Shown here in pieces: positions 43,586-53,807 of a stretch of DNA of 64,000 nucleotides; within the stretch, counting starts at the first letter, position 1; the number at the start of each line of letters is the position of its first letter. Location: NCBI RefSeq assembly GCF_011745365.1, contig NW_024468910.1, positions 2,694,068 through 2,758,067 of the forward strand, read 5' to 3'. Both the position numbers and the translations under genes were made by a program. This DNA is from Cryphonectria parasitica EP155 (taxonomy: Eukaryota; Ascomycota; Sordariomycetes; Diaporthales; Cryphonectriaceae). Under the pieces are notes generated by a model. It saw only the letters and a list, made by a program, of their open reading frames with translations, was not told where the DNA came from and did not search any database.

Positions 43586-44410
43586 TCAAGGAGTACCGTC
43601 TCGGTTGTTAGGCGTTTCTTCCCGGTCGACCTCCATCTGGCCCTCCGATCCGTCCTCGTCGTCATCACGGCCATTCCTCTCAACATCATTCCTCCTCTCT
43701 CCACCGTCTCCGTTCTCGCTGCCACGACCGTCTTCCTCCATGTGCGCGTCCTGGTCCTTCTTCTCCTCTACCTCGCCCTCGTCGTCCTCCTCCAGAAGAT
43801 CCTCAATATCGCCAAGCGGGCTGACCCTCGGCTCCAGCTCATCCAAATCCTCCAGCAGGTCGCGGCTCGGCATCTTCCACAGGCTCGTGCCGCAAACCCT
43901 GTCCTTGACGAGCAGGTCGTCGACAAACTCGTCCATGTACGTCAAGGTGGTGCCGGCGCGGCCCTTGCGGCGTAGTTTCCTGCGGTCCTCGAGGTAGGGC
44001 TCCAGCAGGGTGTAGACGTCGCGGGCGCGGCGGGTCAGGCGGATGTAGAAGATGGCGAGGGCGCGGAGGTACTTGAAGCGGTCGCCGCCGAAGCGGAGGT
44101 ACTCGCGCAGGACATCGTCGGGCGGCGCGAGCTGCAGCAGCTTGAAGGCGAGGCACAGGAACGGGGTGGGCCGCTGGGCGGAGCCGTATGTGCCACCTAT
44201 GAAGTGCACGTGGTCGACGACACGGTCGACAATGTCGGCCTCGTTGACGGCGAAGCACTGCTCTTTGAAGAAGTACGAGTCGACTATGCGCTCGCGCACA
44301 GCCTTCTCCATGATGGTTGCCGGGTTGAGGCCATTGGGCGCGAGGGTGGCGCTGCTACCACGCTCGTCAAGAAAACGCCGCTCGTCGGCGCGGTGAGTTC
44401 GCTCGCTCAT
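43586..44410 (-). CDS. prp38: Pre-mRNA-splicing factor 38
   Basis: A single exon encodes 274 residues. The PRP38 domain covers about residues 25-195: NGLNPATIMEKAVRERIVDS, YFFKEQCFAVNEADIVDRVV, then GGTYGSAQRPTPFLCLAFKL, LRFGGDRFKYLRALAIFYIR and TYMDEFVDDLLVKDRVCGTS. The tail (200-274) is strongly acidic and disordered. Prp38 is a component of the U4/U6.U5 tri-snRNP and precatalytic spliceosome, needed for activation. Filamentous fungi carry this short, animal PRP38A-like form with an acidic rather than RS-rich tail. Start is the first ATG (MSERTHRADERRFLDERGSS). The GC-rich core shows strong codon bias. Nothing is missing. Confidence 0.95.
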   Translation of the reverse strand: MSERTHRADERRFLDERGSSATLAPNGLNPATIMEKAVRERIVDSYFFKEQCFAVNEADIVDRVVDHVHFIGGTYGSAQRPTPFLCLAFKLLQLAPPDDVLREYLRFGGDRFKYLRALAIFYIRLTRRARDVYTLLEPYLEDRRKLRRKGRAGTTLTYMDEFVDDLLVKDRVCGTSLWKMPSRDLLEDLDELEPRVSPLGDIEDLLEEDDEGEVEEKKDQDAHMEEDGRGSENGDGGERRNDVERNGRDDDEDGSEGQMEVDREETPNNRDGTP

Positions 44411-45092
44411 CTTGGGGAGGACGTCGGTCGTGGGATGGGGAGGGTTGGGAAGAAGTTCCTTCTCGTTGCCGGCTTAGTCGATGTCGAGTTTTGCCAGGAG
44501 GTGCCGAGACCAGACCAGCAGCAACAGCAACAGTGCAAGGTCGAATTAGGACTGTCCCAACAGCGTGGATGGCGTTGACCGTCTGATCGAGTCAGGCGGA
44601 TCAAGAAGGCTTTGTACCCCGTCCCGTAGCTCGATTGCTTCCCCAGATTTTTTCTCGGCTGCGAACAAGGTCTGGATGCAAATATGCACGATGCACGATT
44701 GCACGCCATCTAAAAGCTGCAAGCTCCTGCAGAAGGGCGGGTCCCCCACCAAGGATGTACTGTACCGCCTATAAGTTGGAGGGTAGGTCTTATCGATAAG
44801 ACTAACAGCAGCTCGTTGCTGTGGTGGCCTTGTTTGTTAGATTGCCTTATTGGGGAGGTGACGCAACCCACACCACCCCCCACGCACAGCCCCAGCCACC
44901 GGGGTTTCCCGCCCGTTGAATCTTCACGCGACGGATTCCATTTCATCAGCAGCAAAACAATCCAACTTGCTACACCCTCCCGTCTCGATGTTCGTTTAAC
45001 TTTCGTTTAATTTTCCCGTCTCATCCCGCTTCGATGTCATACCTCTACACGCCTTGTGTATAAAGAACAACGCCAAATATAAACAATAAATC
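44411..45092. other. Divergent promoter region
   Basis: 682 bp between PRP38 and the divergent small membrane protein gene. CAG-rich near 44515-44532. The last 100 bp before 45093 are AT-rich, with TATAA-like words. No coding sequence is supported. Confidence 0.55.
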
Positions 45093-45913
45093 ATGTTACT
45101 CACGTCGTCACAAGTTTCCGTCGCCATATCCTCCGCCATTGGTAAGTGCTGCTGCTTCCTCCCTCTCCCTTTGGGAATTCATATGTTGGTAATTACACCC
45201 ATTTATTCATTCATAATGCCCCCGACTGACGTACCAACTCTTTCTTTGCATCAAAAACAGTCGTTGCCTTCACGGCTGCGCTGTTCCTCAGCGGCTATGT
45301 CATCCAGCAGAGGACCGTACGCCACCTGCGCGCTGCAATCAGGCCCGACTCGTCGCCGCAGATATACCTTCCCGACCGATTCCGAGATGACACGACCGAG
45401 CTGGCCGACGGGACGATTGTCATGCTGGACGAGTACGGCCGGCCGGTGAGGTTGAAGTCAGGACGAATCAGCATCGGAAAGGGCTCTGCTGCTGCTCCTG
45501 CCCACGTCGAAGAGATGGGCAACAGCGAGGACAACAATGAGCTTGATGAGATCATCGAAATTGAAGTCCAGGAGACACTACCAGAGCTCACGGACAAACA
45601 AGGCCAGGTTGTGTTTGCCGACGACAGCGCTGCACCCAGTTGGGTGGACGGTGACGAGGTCCGCAGGCAAGAAGAGGAGCAACAAGAACAAGAACAGCAA
45701 CGACCAGCTCAGGAAAAGCCGGTCCAGGCGCCGCAGCCAGCACCATGGGAACTCAGACGGGAGGATCTGCCCGAGGATCATTCTGCTCCGAGCCCAAGCG
45801 GGGAGGGCGAGAAGCCCATCAGCAGGGCAGAGCGCAGGAGGCTGATCAAGGAAGAGATCCAAAGGCTGTCGCAGGGCGAGGAGCCCCTTTACTACCAGCG
45901 ACGGCTATGGTGA
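45093..45913 (+). CDS. Small single-pass membrane protein, acidic
   Basis: Two exons, 45093-45141 and 45261-45913, encode 233 residues. The intron (donor GTAAGT, acceptor AACAG) is phase 1. Residues about 9-30 (VSVAISSAIVVAFTAALFLS, then GYVIQQ) form one membrane helix. It is followed by RTVRHLRAAIRP, an Asp/Arg-rich conserved-looking block (IYLPDRFRDDTTELADGTIV), and a disordered tail of Glu and Gln. The C-terminus PISRAERRRLIKEEIQRLSQ, with EEPLYYQRRLW, looks conserved. I recall proteins of this shape as uncharacterised in Pezizomycotina, possibly mitochondrial or ER membrane. It lacks a clear cleavable signal. Function unknown. Confidence 0.82.
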
Positions 45914-46633
45914 GGAAAGTGATGTGGGACCTGAAATGGAAATTGCAAGAGGTTGGGCGGTCTTAATCTTTCTTGCAGCGAGTACATTGCTTGGGCATCT
46001 GTGTCACAACGCTGGCTTAGATACAGCTCTTCACTGCATGTATGTGTATATATGGGATCACAAGGGCCACGCTGACGGATCAAGAATTAACGAATTGATG
46101 TCTCATGACTGTTACTATTCCTTTTTGAAAACCTCCAATCAGTCTGATGCAATCTGCTTAGCCGATTTCCATTGTCCTCCTGTTCCCTCTTTCCCCGACT
46201 CATGGATTATTTTGATACTGATTATTCGATCCCGTGTCCAGCACAGAAGCTTCTTGATCGTTACAAAACCAGTAACTCAAGATGATTTCTTCTTCTTCTG
46301 AAACATGACCGCACCCAAAAAGCAACGAGAAAAAATCCCAGATCCAGACTCCAAGTGACAAATGACCTCGCAATTTTGAGAATTCCATGACCGACCCATT
46401 GATTGATTCCCAGTAGTACACCTCGTTGCGGCCATCCCATTTGCGCCTTTGCAAGTCAACCCCGTGCCCCGTTTGTACCTTCTGCCGGGCAGATGGATGG
46501 GACCCCAATCCACAGAATAGCCCTCCTGCGGTGTGGGGGTTGACTTGACGTCATTTCATATCGTGATAATTGTTGATGTTCCTTTTAGCTTCTCTGGTGG
46601 CCTGACGAGACTGAAGAGGAGCGAAGAGCCCAT
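45914..46633. other. Convergent intergenic region
   Basis: 720 bp between the 3' ends of two convergent genes. AT-rich, no coding sequence supported. Confidence 0.55.
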
Positions 46634-46969
46634 TCAGTTCTTGTATCGAGGGTCAACCCGGACAGTCCTGCCTGATGACGACTCGTGGGGACGGTGGTGA
46701 TGTCTCCTGGGAACTTCGATGGCGGAGCCTTTGGAGCGGTGGGCGTCCTCGGGCAGCAGGCCGTCACTCATCGAGGCGCCGCTTTTGAGGGAGAGGCACA
46801 GCTTGCAGCGATCGCCGAAACGGCTGACGACATTGTGGCAGTTGACGGAGCCCTGTGTAGGTTGGTAGGGTTAGTCTTGATACTGTCGTGGTGGCGATGA
46901 TGTCGATGCCTCTTGACTTTGTTCACCAAACTTGCAACTTACATAGTAGTTTGCACAATATGAAGACAT
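46634..46969 (-). CDS. 81-residue cysteine-rich (CxxC) protein
   Basis: Two exons on the minus strand: 46943-46969 (nine codons, MSSYCANYY) and 46634-46852. The 90 bp intron has donor GTAAGT and acceptor CACAG, phase 0. The joined protein reads MSSYCANYYGSVNCHNVVSR then FGDRCKLCLSLKSG, followed by a basic tail ending VDPRYKN. Cysteines at 5, 14, 25 and 28 form a C-x8-C-x10-CxxC pattern that could bind one zinc. The RFGDRCKLC motif resembles a family of small fungal proteins with a WGDRCKLC-like core that I recall but cannot name. There is no signal peptide, so it should be intracellular. An in-frame upstream ATG at 47071 would add 34 residues; the CACAAGATGT context favours 46969. Confidence 0.72.
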
Positions 46970-47602
46970 CTTGTGGCGGGGTTTCGTGGTTTGTGAGATG
47001 TGATGGAAATGAAGATCGATCAACGGATCTCGATCGCTTGATGGTATATGAAGGCGAGCCGGGTCATCCAACTTGGTAAAGTGAGGGTGTGATCCAAGAC
47101 AGCTGGTGGCGGGACGATGTCACTCTTCCTATATGGAGAGAGAAGCAGAGTTGGATGGGGTGGATGGAATCAAAGAATATGAGGTTGTATTGCACCGGTT
47201 TTACTGCTTGGCAGTGATATAATAGAAAGATGGAGGGAGGGAAGGAAAAGAAGCGAGGGAGAGAGAGGGCAGGAGGTTAGAAAATCATTCCTGGAGCTTT
47301 CCTTCCTTTATGTATACCAGCCCTTCTCTCCCTCCTGCCCTCTTGTCTCTTTTTTCCTCTACTCAAAGGGAGGACAGGGCAAGAAGTAAGACCAAAATAC
47401 GCCCAGACGGCACCTAGTAAACGATAGTACACAGACAAGTACCAATGAGAAAAACAAGTAATAAAAAAAAAAGGCCCCTCAGAGGCTCGAGTCAGGGGGG
47501 GCCCGGGAAAGGCAAAGAAGAAGGGAAAAAAAGCAAACAATGAGGTCCATCCCATTCCTCACCCAAATCACTCGAGCTTGTTCTCCTTACTCCCTGGTCG
47601 CG

Positions 47603-47621
47603 ACACACACACACACACACC
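47603..47621. repeat. CA dinucleotide microsatellite
   Basis: Nine or more tandem AC units, followed by CCACCC words. Confidence 0.85.
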
Positions 47622-47962
47622 CACCCATCCTGACACCCACACCCCCCTACCATAGTACATCGCCACACCCACCACACAACCGGGAAGCCGTTCAGGGTCT
47701 GCCCGTGTTTGACGTGATGCAGTGTAAAGTCTAGACGCCTCCCTAGCCCCGTCCCGTCAAGCGTGAACACTATCCCTGTCCGACACCATCTTTTCATGTC
47801 CCCGCTTTTCTTTTCACTTTTTTCTTCCTTTGGTCATTTTTCTATACTACGATAACATACTGATAATACACGTTCCCCTCAGCGGTAAGAGAGTCTTGCG
47901 TGTACACATACGAGCCTTTCCCACCAACAGTTTCCCTCCACGATTGGGAACACGCATGGCTG

Positions 47963-48612
47963 ATGTCATTCCCATTTTGGCAACTCCAGATCTGTACTAT
48001 AATTAACAGTAGGCTGTGCGATACTCCGCAAACACGCGTGGACCCAATCGATGCCGCCTTCGCTCATCGTCATAGAGAGAGAAATAAGGAGAAGGGGAAG
48101 AGAGCTTGCGCCTCTGGTGGCAGGCAGCACGAGTAGGGCTGGAACTCTTTTCTAACTGTGATCAGTGCCGGTTTTGATTACCCTTAAACCGGCCCGAAGA
48201 CAGCACACAATAGTACTGCACGACGGAGATATCTACGGTGAATTTTTTTTGGAGGGAGATGAGACATTTGCTCATACGAACGCTGATCCCATCCCTGGTG
48301 CTCTGCTACAGGAAGTAGTTCCCGACCCGCGACGTCTGCCTTTTGTCCTGATGCGGCAGCGGAATCAATTTTCTCTCCTGTACGTATGTCTTGTCTCTCT
48401 GTCTCTCACACGCGCTTCTCTTTCACTCTGTTTTTCCCACCTCTCTCTGCACGCAGTGTCCTCTTCTCTCAATTGCAAGGTCATACCCTCCGTACCAATC
48501 CCTAGTAGGCACAGAAGACGTCAAAGAAGCATCCGAAAGTCCTCCTTCTTTCGGCCATGTTTCGTCGGTAAACTCTGCCGAGACGAAGAGGCTGCGCACA
48601 ACACACATCTAG
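47963..48612 (+). CDS. Candidate three-exon gene, weak
   Basis: The strongest part is a pair of exons, 48166-48383 and 48457-48612. The first is open for 73 codons (HTIVLHDGDIYGEFFLEGDE, then HTNADPIPGALLQEVVPDPR). It ends at a canonical GTATGT donor, is followed by a 73 bp pyrimidine-rich intron with CGCAG acceptor, and continues in phase for 51 codons (SYPPYQSLVGTEDVKEASES, then SSVNSAETKRLRTTHI) to TAG. A CTAAC branch point and TCAG acceptor precede 48166. A first exon 47963-48008 with donor GTAGGC would join in phase 1 and give 139 residues in all, but this donor is poor. I recognise no family. The phase agreement is suggestive, not proof. Confidence 0.3.
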
Positions 48613-51600
48613 CTCGCTCGAGACGCGCACCCTAGCGCGACTCCACAGTCTTGCCGTGGCTTTTTATGCTTTGCTTGGGCGGGAAGCAAGGCCTGGGTTG
48701 TGCTTGTAAAGCCCGATGGGGCCTCTTTCGGTCCGTGTCTGCATGCGTGAAAGCTTGACGACGTGGGTCCAGGAGGCCTTTGCTTGTCTGCTCGGTTAGT
48801 TGATCTGATAGAAGGAGGGTGGGAACCCTGACCCTACCAACCCAATGGCCTATTATTATAGTAGTACACTGTGGACACTTATACTAAGTGGCGTAGCACT
48901 GCTATCATAACCCTTGGATAGAATACCCGTGGAGCCTGTTCGTATAATATGATGCCCAATGTGGCCCACGGTTTCCCTCGTGAGGGAAGCCTCATGTCTG
49001 AGTGGGAAGTTGTCTTGCCTTTTGTCATTTTCTCTCTCTTCTTCTATCTCTCCCCTCGTAGTATGCGGTGTCGCGACGTCGTCTCGGACTCAGACTACGA
49101 CCACCAATCCTCCTCGGGTTGCAGGTTTGTGGGACCCTCAATGCGTCGACCGTCAGGGCCAACAGGAGCTGGGAGAGGGATTCTTGCTTCTGGTCGCGCA
49201 ACCAACCTGCCGCGCCATGTTAGACATGTTACTAGTCTTATCAACAACGCCTCAGAGCGAGCCAGACAGCATGTCTAGCGAATAGGGAACGGGCTTTCTC
49301 TTGTCTGTCTGCCTCAGCTTCATACTGTAGTACAAAGCACGGTACTAAGGCCTAGGCCTGTGATACTCGGGACTCAGTCCACCTCTTGTGGGACCCGCGA
49401 TTTGCTGGGCGGAGACTCTTCACCAAGTACTAATTATATAGCGTTCAAGATTAGGGCTATGGGTCTTTTACCCTCGGCTTTCAGCTGCTCGATTGACCAC
49501 CAAATCATCATATCACCTTACATGTACAAGTGAAACAATTCTGACCGATATGATGAGATCTTCCATCTGTAATATACTCTATCTGTTGATCTTGAAAAAA
49601 CTTTTCTTAGACTATAACATGTTTTATGTACAATCACGAATGTTGACGAGCCGTCTGAGGGATTACACTCTTGGCATGAACCAAACAGGCCCTGTGTCAG
49701 CAACAGGTGCCCAGACACTCGGGATTCTGGCTGTTGCGGTTCCTCCCGCATGGATGCATTCGGTGTAGAGTTGCATCCCTCTCCTCCTGTGACAGGCTCT
49801 GTCTGGTGCGTGAGTTTTGAGACCAAGGGACATCCCAAACGTTCACTCACAGATCTCTTCTGTCTGTTACATCAGTTAGTAGCCAAGCAAAGCAGCCAAG
49901 CAGCGAACGAGAACTCTTGGCTGTACTTCCGTGGTGGTTAGTCAACTGCTCAAGCTGCTGCCCGCTAACAGTTCCTTTGTCATGATCGGTTGTTGCCCGC
50001 CAGGCATCAAAAACATGAATCAGTTCAACGACAGCCCAGATCTTGTCGAGTCAAGGAGAGCTCCAAAAATAGGCGAGCTTCCGACGTCATTCGTCTATCC
50101 GATTGCTGTTTGCATCATCCCCAACGGTCATGCTCTTTATTGCTCTTCCCAACTGTCTGTTGTGCGGACATTGTGTGGGCAACGGCTCCTCAACATTCAT
50201 CATAGCGGCGCAGTATTGACACATATGCACGCATGCGTACGTCTTAAAAGCTCAAGAAAGCGGATCCCTTGACGGTGATAATGATATAAAGTAACACAAT
50301 TAAGGTATGTGCTTAGGTAAGTGATCTATTTCAGTTCTCCCTAATATGAGAGCTCAATCTAACTTGACTAGAATAAACATATCACCTAAGAACGACACGC
50401 CACTCCCTCATCACAAGCATATGACTTTTCGAGAAAAAGACGAACGGCCTGTCTCATGTCTCATGCCGGACAGCCTTCCCAGCCTACCAGCCTGCAGTAC
50501 TTGGAAAGTCTGGCGAGCCATGTTGCATTGACCTGCTCTGACACTACATTAGCCTACAGTGCACAGCATACACCGGGTTGGAAGTTTATCATCACTGGTG
50601 GTCTTGCGCCGCATTGGTGGGGTTAAACTCTGTAAGCCCCGAGGTGAACGAAATCTGGTAAGATAAAAGGGCAATGCATGGGCCTGGGCTGGTGCAAGCC
50701 AGGTTCTGGACCTTGGAAAGATCAGCACTACCATGGTACCTTCAAAGTTCAGTCCCCCGTCACCGTTGTGTCTGAAAGAGAGAGAAAAGAAGAAGACAAG
50801 TTCTGATTCTGTACATTGTCTCTCCTTCTCTTGTGCACTCTGTGAGGTTTCCCTATTACGTCTCTGAGACAGTGACATTCCTCGCCTAATTCGGAAATCA
50901 CGATTCCAAAAAGGTAAAATCTTAAACACGGTGGAGTCCCCAAAGAACCTCTACGAATAGTTAGGCCTGTGCGTGAACCATCATGATACAAGCTCGGTTC
51001 CCGCCAGCCCTTGGTTCAAACAAAACAAAAAATGGCTGGCCTCATCCTCCTCCTTCTTCTTCTCCTCGTTCCTTCCCCTCGGCCCCACAAACTCAACACT
51101 ATCCTTACACCTCGGATCGACCTCCCCCGCCGTCTCGCAACGCAAACGAATGCGGAAACCGGCAACCACCTCCTGACGGGGGGGCCCTTTTCAGGAACCC
51201 GTTTTTTTTTTTTTATATAATCCGGATCACGATCCACCCAGCTCGCACATACGATGTTGCAGAGTCTGGTCCGCTATTATGACTATATCCTTGGCGTCCC
51301 AGCCTTTTGTTTTTGAGCGGTAGGGTCCAGGAGTCAGGATACACGGAGCAAAGGTATTTGGAAATTGAAAATTGTTGGACCTCGATGCAAACAGGCCGCT
51401 TCAACAATAAAGAAAAATTGACGAGTTCGTCTATGTTGGCCAATAATTACGTACTTGGACCGTTCATGGGCTCATCACTCCTCAATCTTCGTATTTCTCT
51501 GGTCTGTCTGTAACTTCGTGTGTCTCTTCCAGCCGTAATTTACGTACTCCATGTCGGAATCGAGTGAGAGGTGGAAAGGCTGGCTCCGATTTCCAGCGTC

Positions 51601-53807
51601 ACACCAATCTTGAGCTTAAGCTTGATTCATCTGATCCTCGACATGTCGTTCTTGAAAATCCAGATGAAGCAAATGACTAACAAGACATCCATCATGTGTA
51701 ACGTTGTCATGCTAGAGCAAGTAGTCAAGAGAATGCAGGGTTATACTTTGTTTATTTTCATTCGTGTTCTTTTGGCCTTCCTTTTCTTTTCTTTTCCTGT
51801 TTTCCCTCCCCTAGTCGAGTGGTCACCTGATGCTCATGCAATGCGAGCGGCGAACCCACCTCGAAGAGACATTGTAACCGTTTTCCACAAACAAACCCGT
51901 CATGATCTCACAGTCCGGAGATAGACTATTGAAAGAGGAAGAAACGGAGGAATTTTGAAGGGAAAATGGATACATGAAGTTGTGGTCAATCGTTCCACCT
52001 ACATCATGTTTCCATATGTGTCTTGCGATCTATACAAGTCCACATAGCGCTGGGGCCGCCGAGGTGCCCAAACCGCTTCCTCGACCACTCACAAAAATCG
52101 ATAGTCTCGAAAAAGAAACCTCAAAGGCCGTTTTGTGTAACCTGAAAAAGGCACTGTAAGAACGCACTACCACCGGACTTCTTTCTCCTTCTTCCACCCC
52201 CCGGGGCGGTCTTGCCCTGTGACTTGACATCTTGGTCGTCCGCACAATGTGTTTGGCCCGCCCCGGGGAAGGCACCCGTAATACTGCGTGAAACGGTCCA
52301 GGGGGAGAAATTCATCAAAGCCTGTTCTTCGGGAATTGCGAGGCTCTGTGCAACGTGGAGGATGTCGTATGGATGGAACATAAGCTCGGGGTAAAGTTGC
52401 TATATAGCAACATAGAAGGAAGTCACCCCATATTGTCCGTCTAGTCTGTAGGCCCAAGGGTGGGTGCGGAGAAGTCAAGGGGATTCGCTGCATGAAGACA
52501 TGACGAGGTCACCTTGTGGCACACCTGGGCAGACAACTCTTGAAAAATAGAGTTTGTGACTCTGAGGACATCTCTGTGCATACTGCAGAAAAGCGGTGAA
52601 GGAACAAAAAGCTTAAAGGTTATCTTGGTTCCTTGCCAAGGTGTAATTATTACAGAATTACAATCCTCTTAATGTCCAGACTCCTTTGAAAGCTCTCGTT
52701 GTGTTCTTCACCCACTGTCACACCGGCAATGCAAAGCCTTTTTAGAGGACAAGAAGCTGGCATACATGCAATATTCATGATGTCCTTGAAGCACTGATTA
52801 CTTCTGCCCCAGCCTGCTGTCTGTCTACGTGGAGGAGACTCCTGAAACACCAGCTGGCCAAATGTACAATAATGTAATTATCACATCATCTAGACACAGA
52901 AGGGGCGGAAAGAAGGGCCGACGTCAAATAAGGAAACAAGACTGTGAAGTCCAAGATTCGATATCACATTCACTGCTAAAGAGATACCCGGCAAAGGACG
53001 ACAATGCTGCTGCTACTGCTGCTGCGTGCTTGCTCGCTGCTGCTGGCGAAAACACCCCCATCCCAACCAAATGTCTTGTGAAGAAACCAAAGAATAAAAA
53101 CAACATCCCCACCAAAGATAAGGTTTGAAGTCAGTCAAACAGACAGCCAAGAACCACAAATCCATCCATCAGTAATGATGTCGAATGATATTATGCCCAA
53201 AGCTCAACATGATCACCGCTGGTTTTGATCCGTTCCATCATCTCTAATCGAAATGGAAAAGAAGACAGAAACCGAATACTGTGAACTGTCAAAATGCCCT
53301 GCTCCCTCATCATCGTCCGTGGGGGTGATATGTTCGGAGCCATCTCCTGTGAGTGTCAGAGTCCTTGCGATGATAATAACGATATATCTTCATCCACCGG
53401 ACTCCTGTTCGACACCAGCCGCCGTGTCTCCCTCCCAATTATCCGGCCGACTGCGCGCCAATCCCTCGTCTATTAGACCCCGCACCCCTCCTCCAAAAAA
53501 ATTGCAGTAGCCATGGTATGTTTCAGATGAAGATGGAGAGTGTAGGGGATGGATGAGATCAAACCGCCCGTACTATCTCAGAAAAGAGCCGTATTCTCAA
53601 AAGTGCTCATCTACCTGGCCTTGTGAGTAGATAGATTTTCCGCCATGGCAGACAGATAGATTAGGGTCGAAATTGTCCTCGGATCGAGCAGCCGGTGCTC
53701 TGGATCCCAGGCACCCCATGAGGGGCAGCGGCGCTTCATTTGCAATGTCTTGCTCGCATGCCGGTGACAAGCACGTCGGTGAGGAGCCGTAGTAGCCCAT
53801 CATAGGA

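Larger units (their letters stand above)
46970..53807. other. 6.8 kb gene-poor region
   Basis: This is the longest stretch without a secure gene. It separates the small CxxC gene (minus, start at its left) from the 3' end of the RhoGEF gene. Contents: a CA microsatellite (47603-47621), a weak three-exon candidate (47963-48612), two overlapping same-strand frames of about 108 codons at 48949-49285, AT-rich DNA from about 49420 to 50350, a T-run near 51201-51214, and a CTG/GCT repeat at 53003-53043. None of the other frames has start context, splice signals and composition together. It could hold long non-coding transcripts or a distal regulatory region. Confidence 0.5.

Noticed and set aside
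51011..51237. Leucine-rich open frame and its antisense Arg/Lys-rich frame
   Set aside because: Both derive from CT-rich low-complexity DNA next to a T-run. No gene structure.
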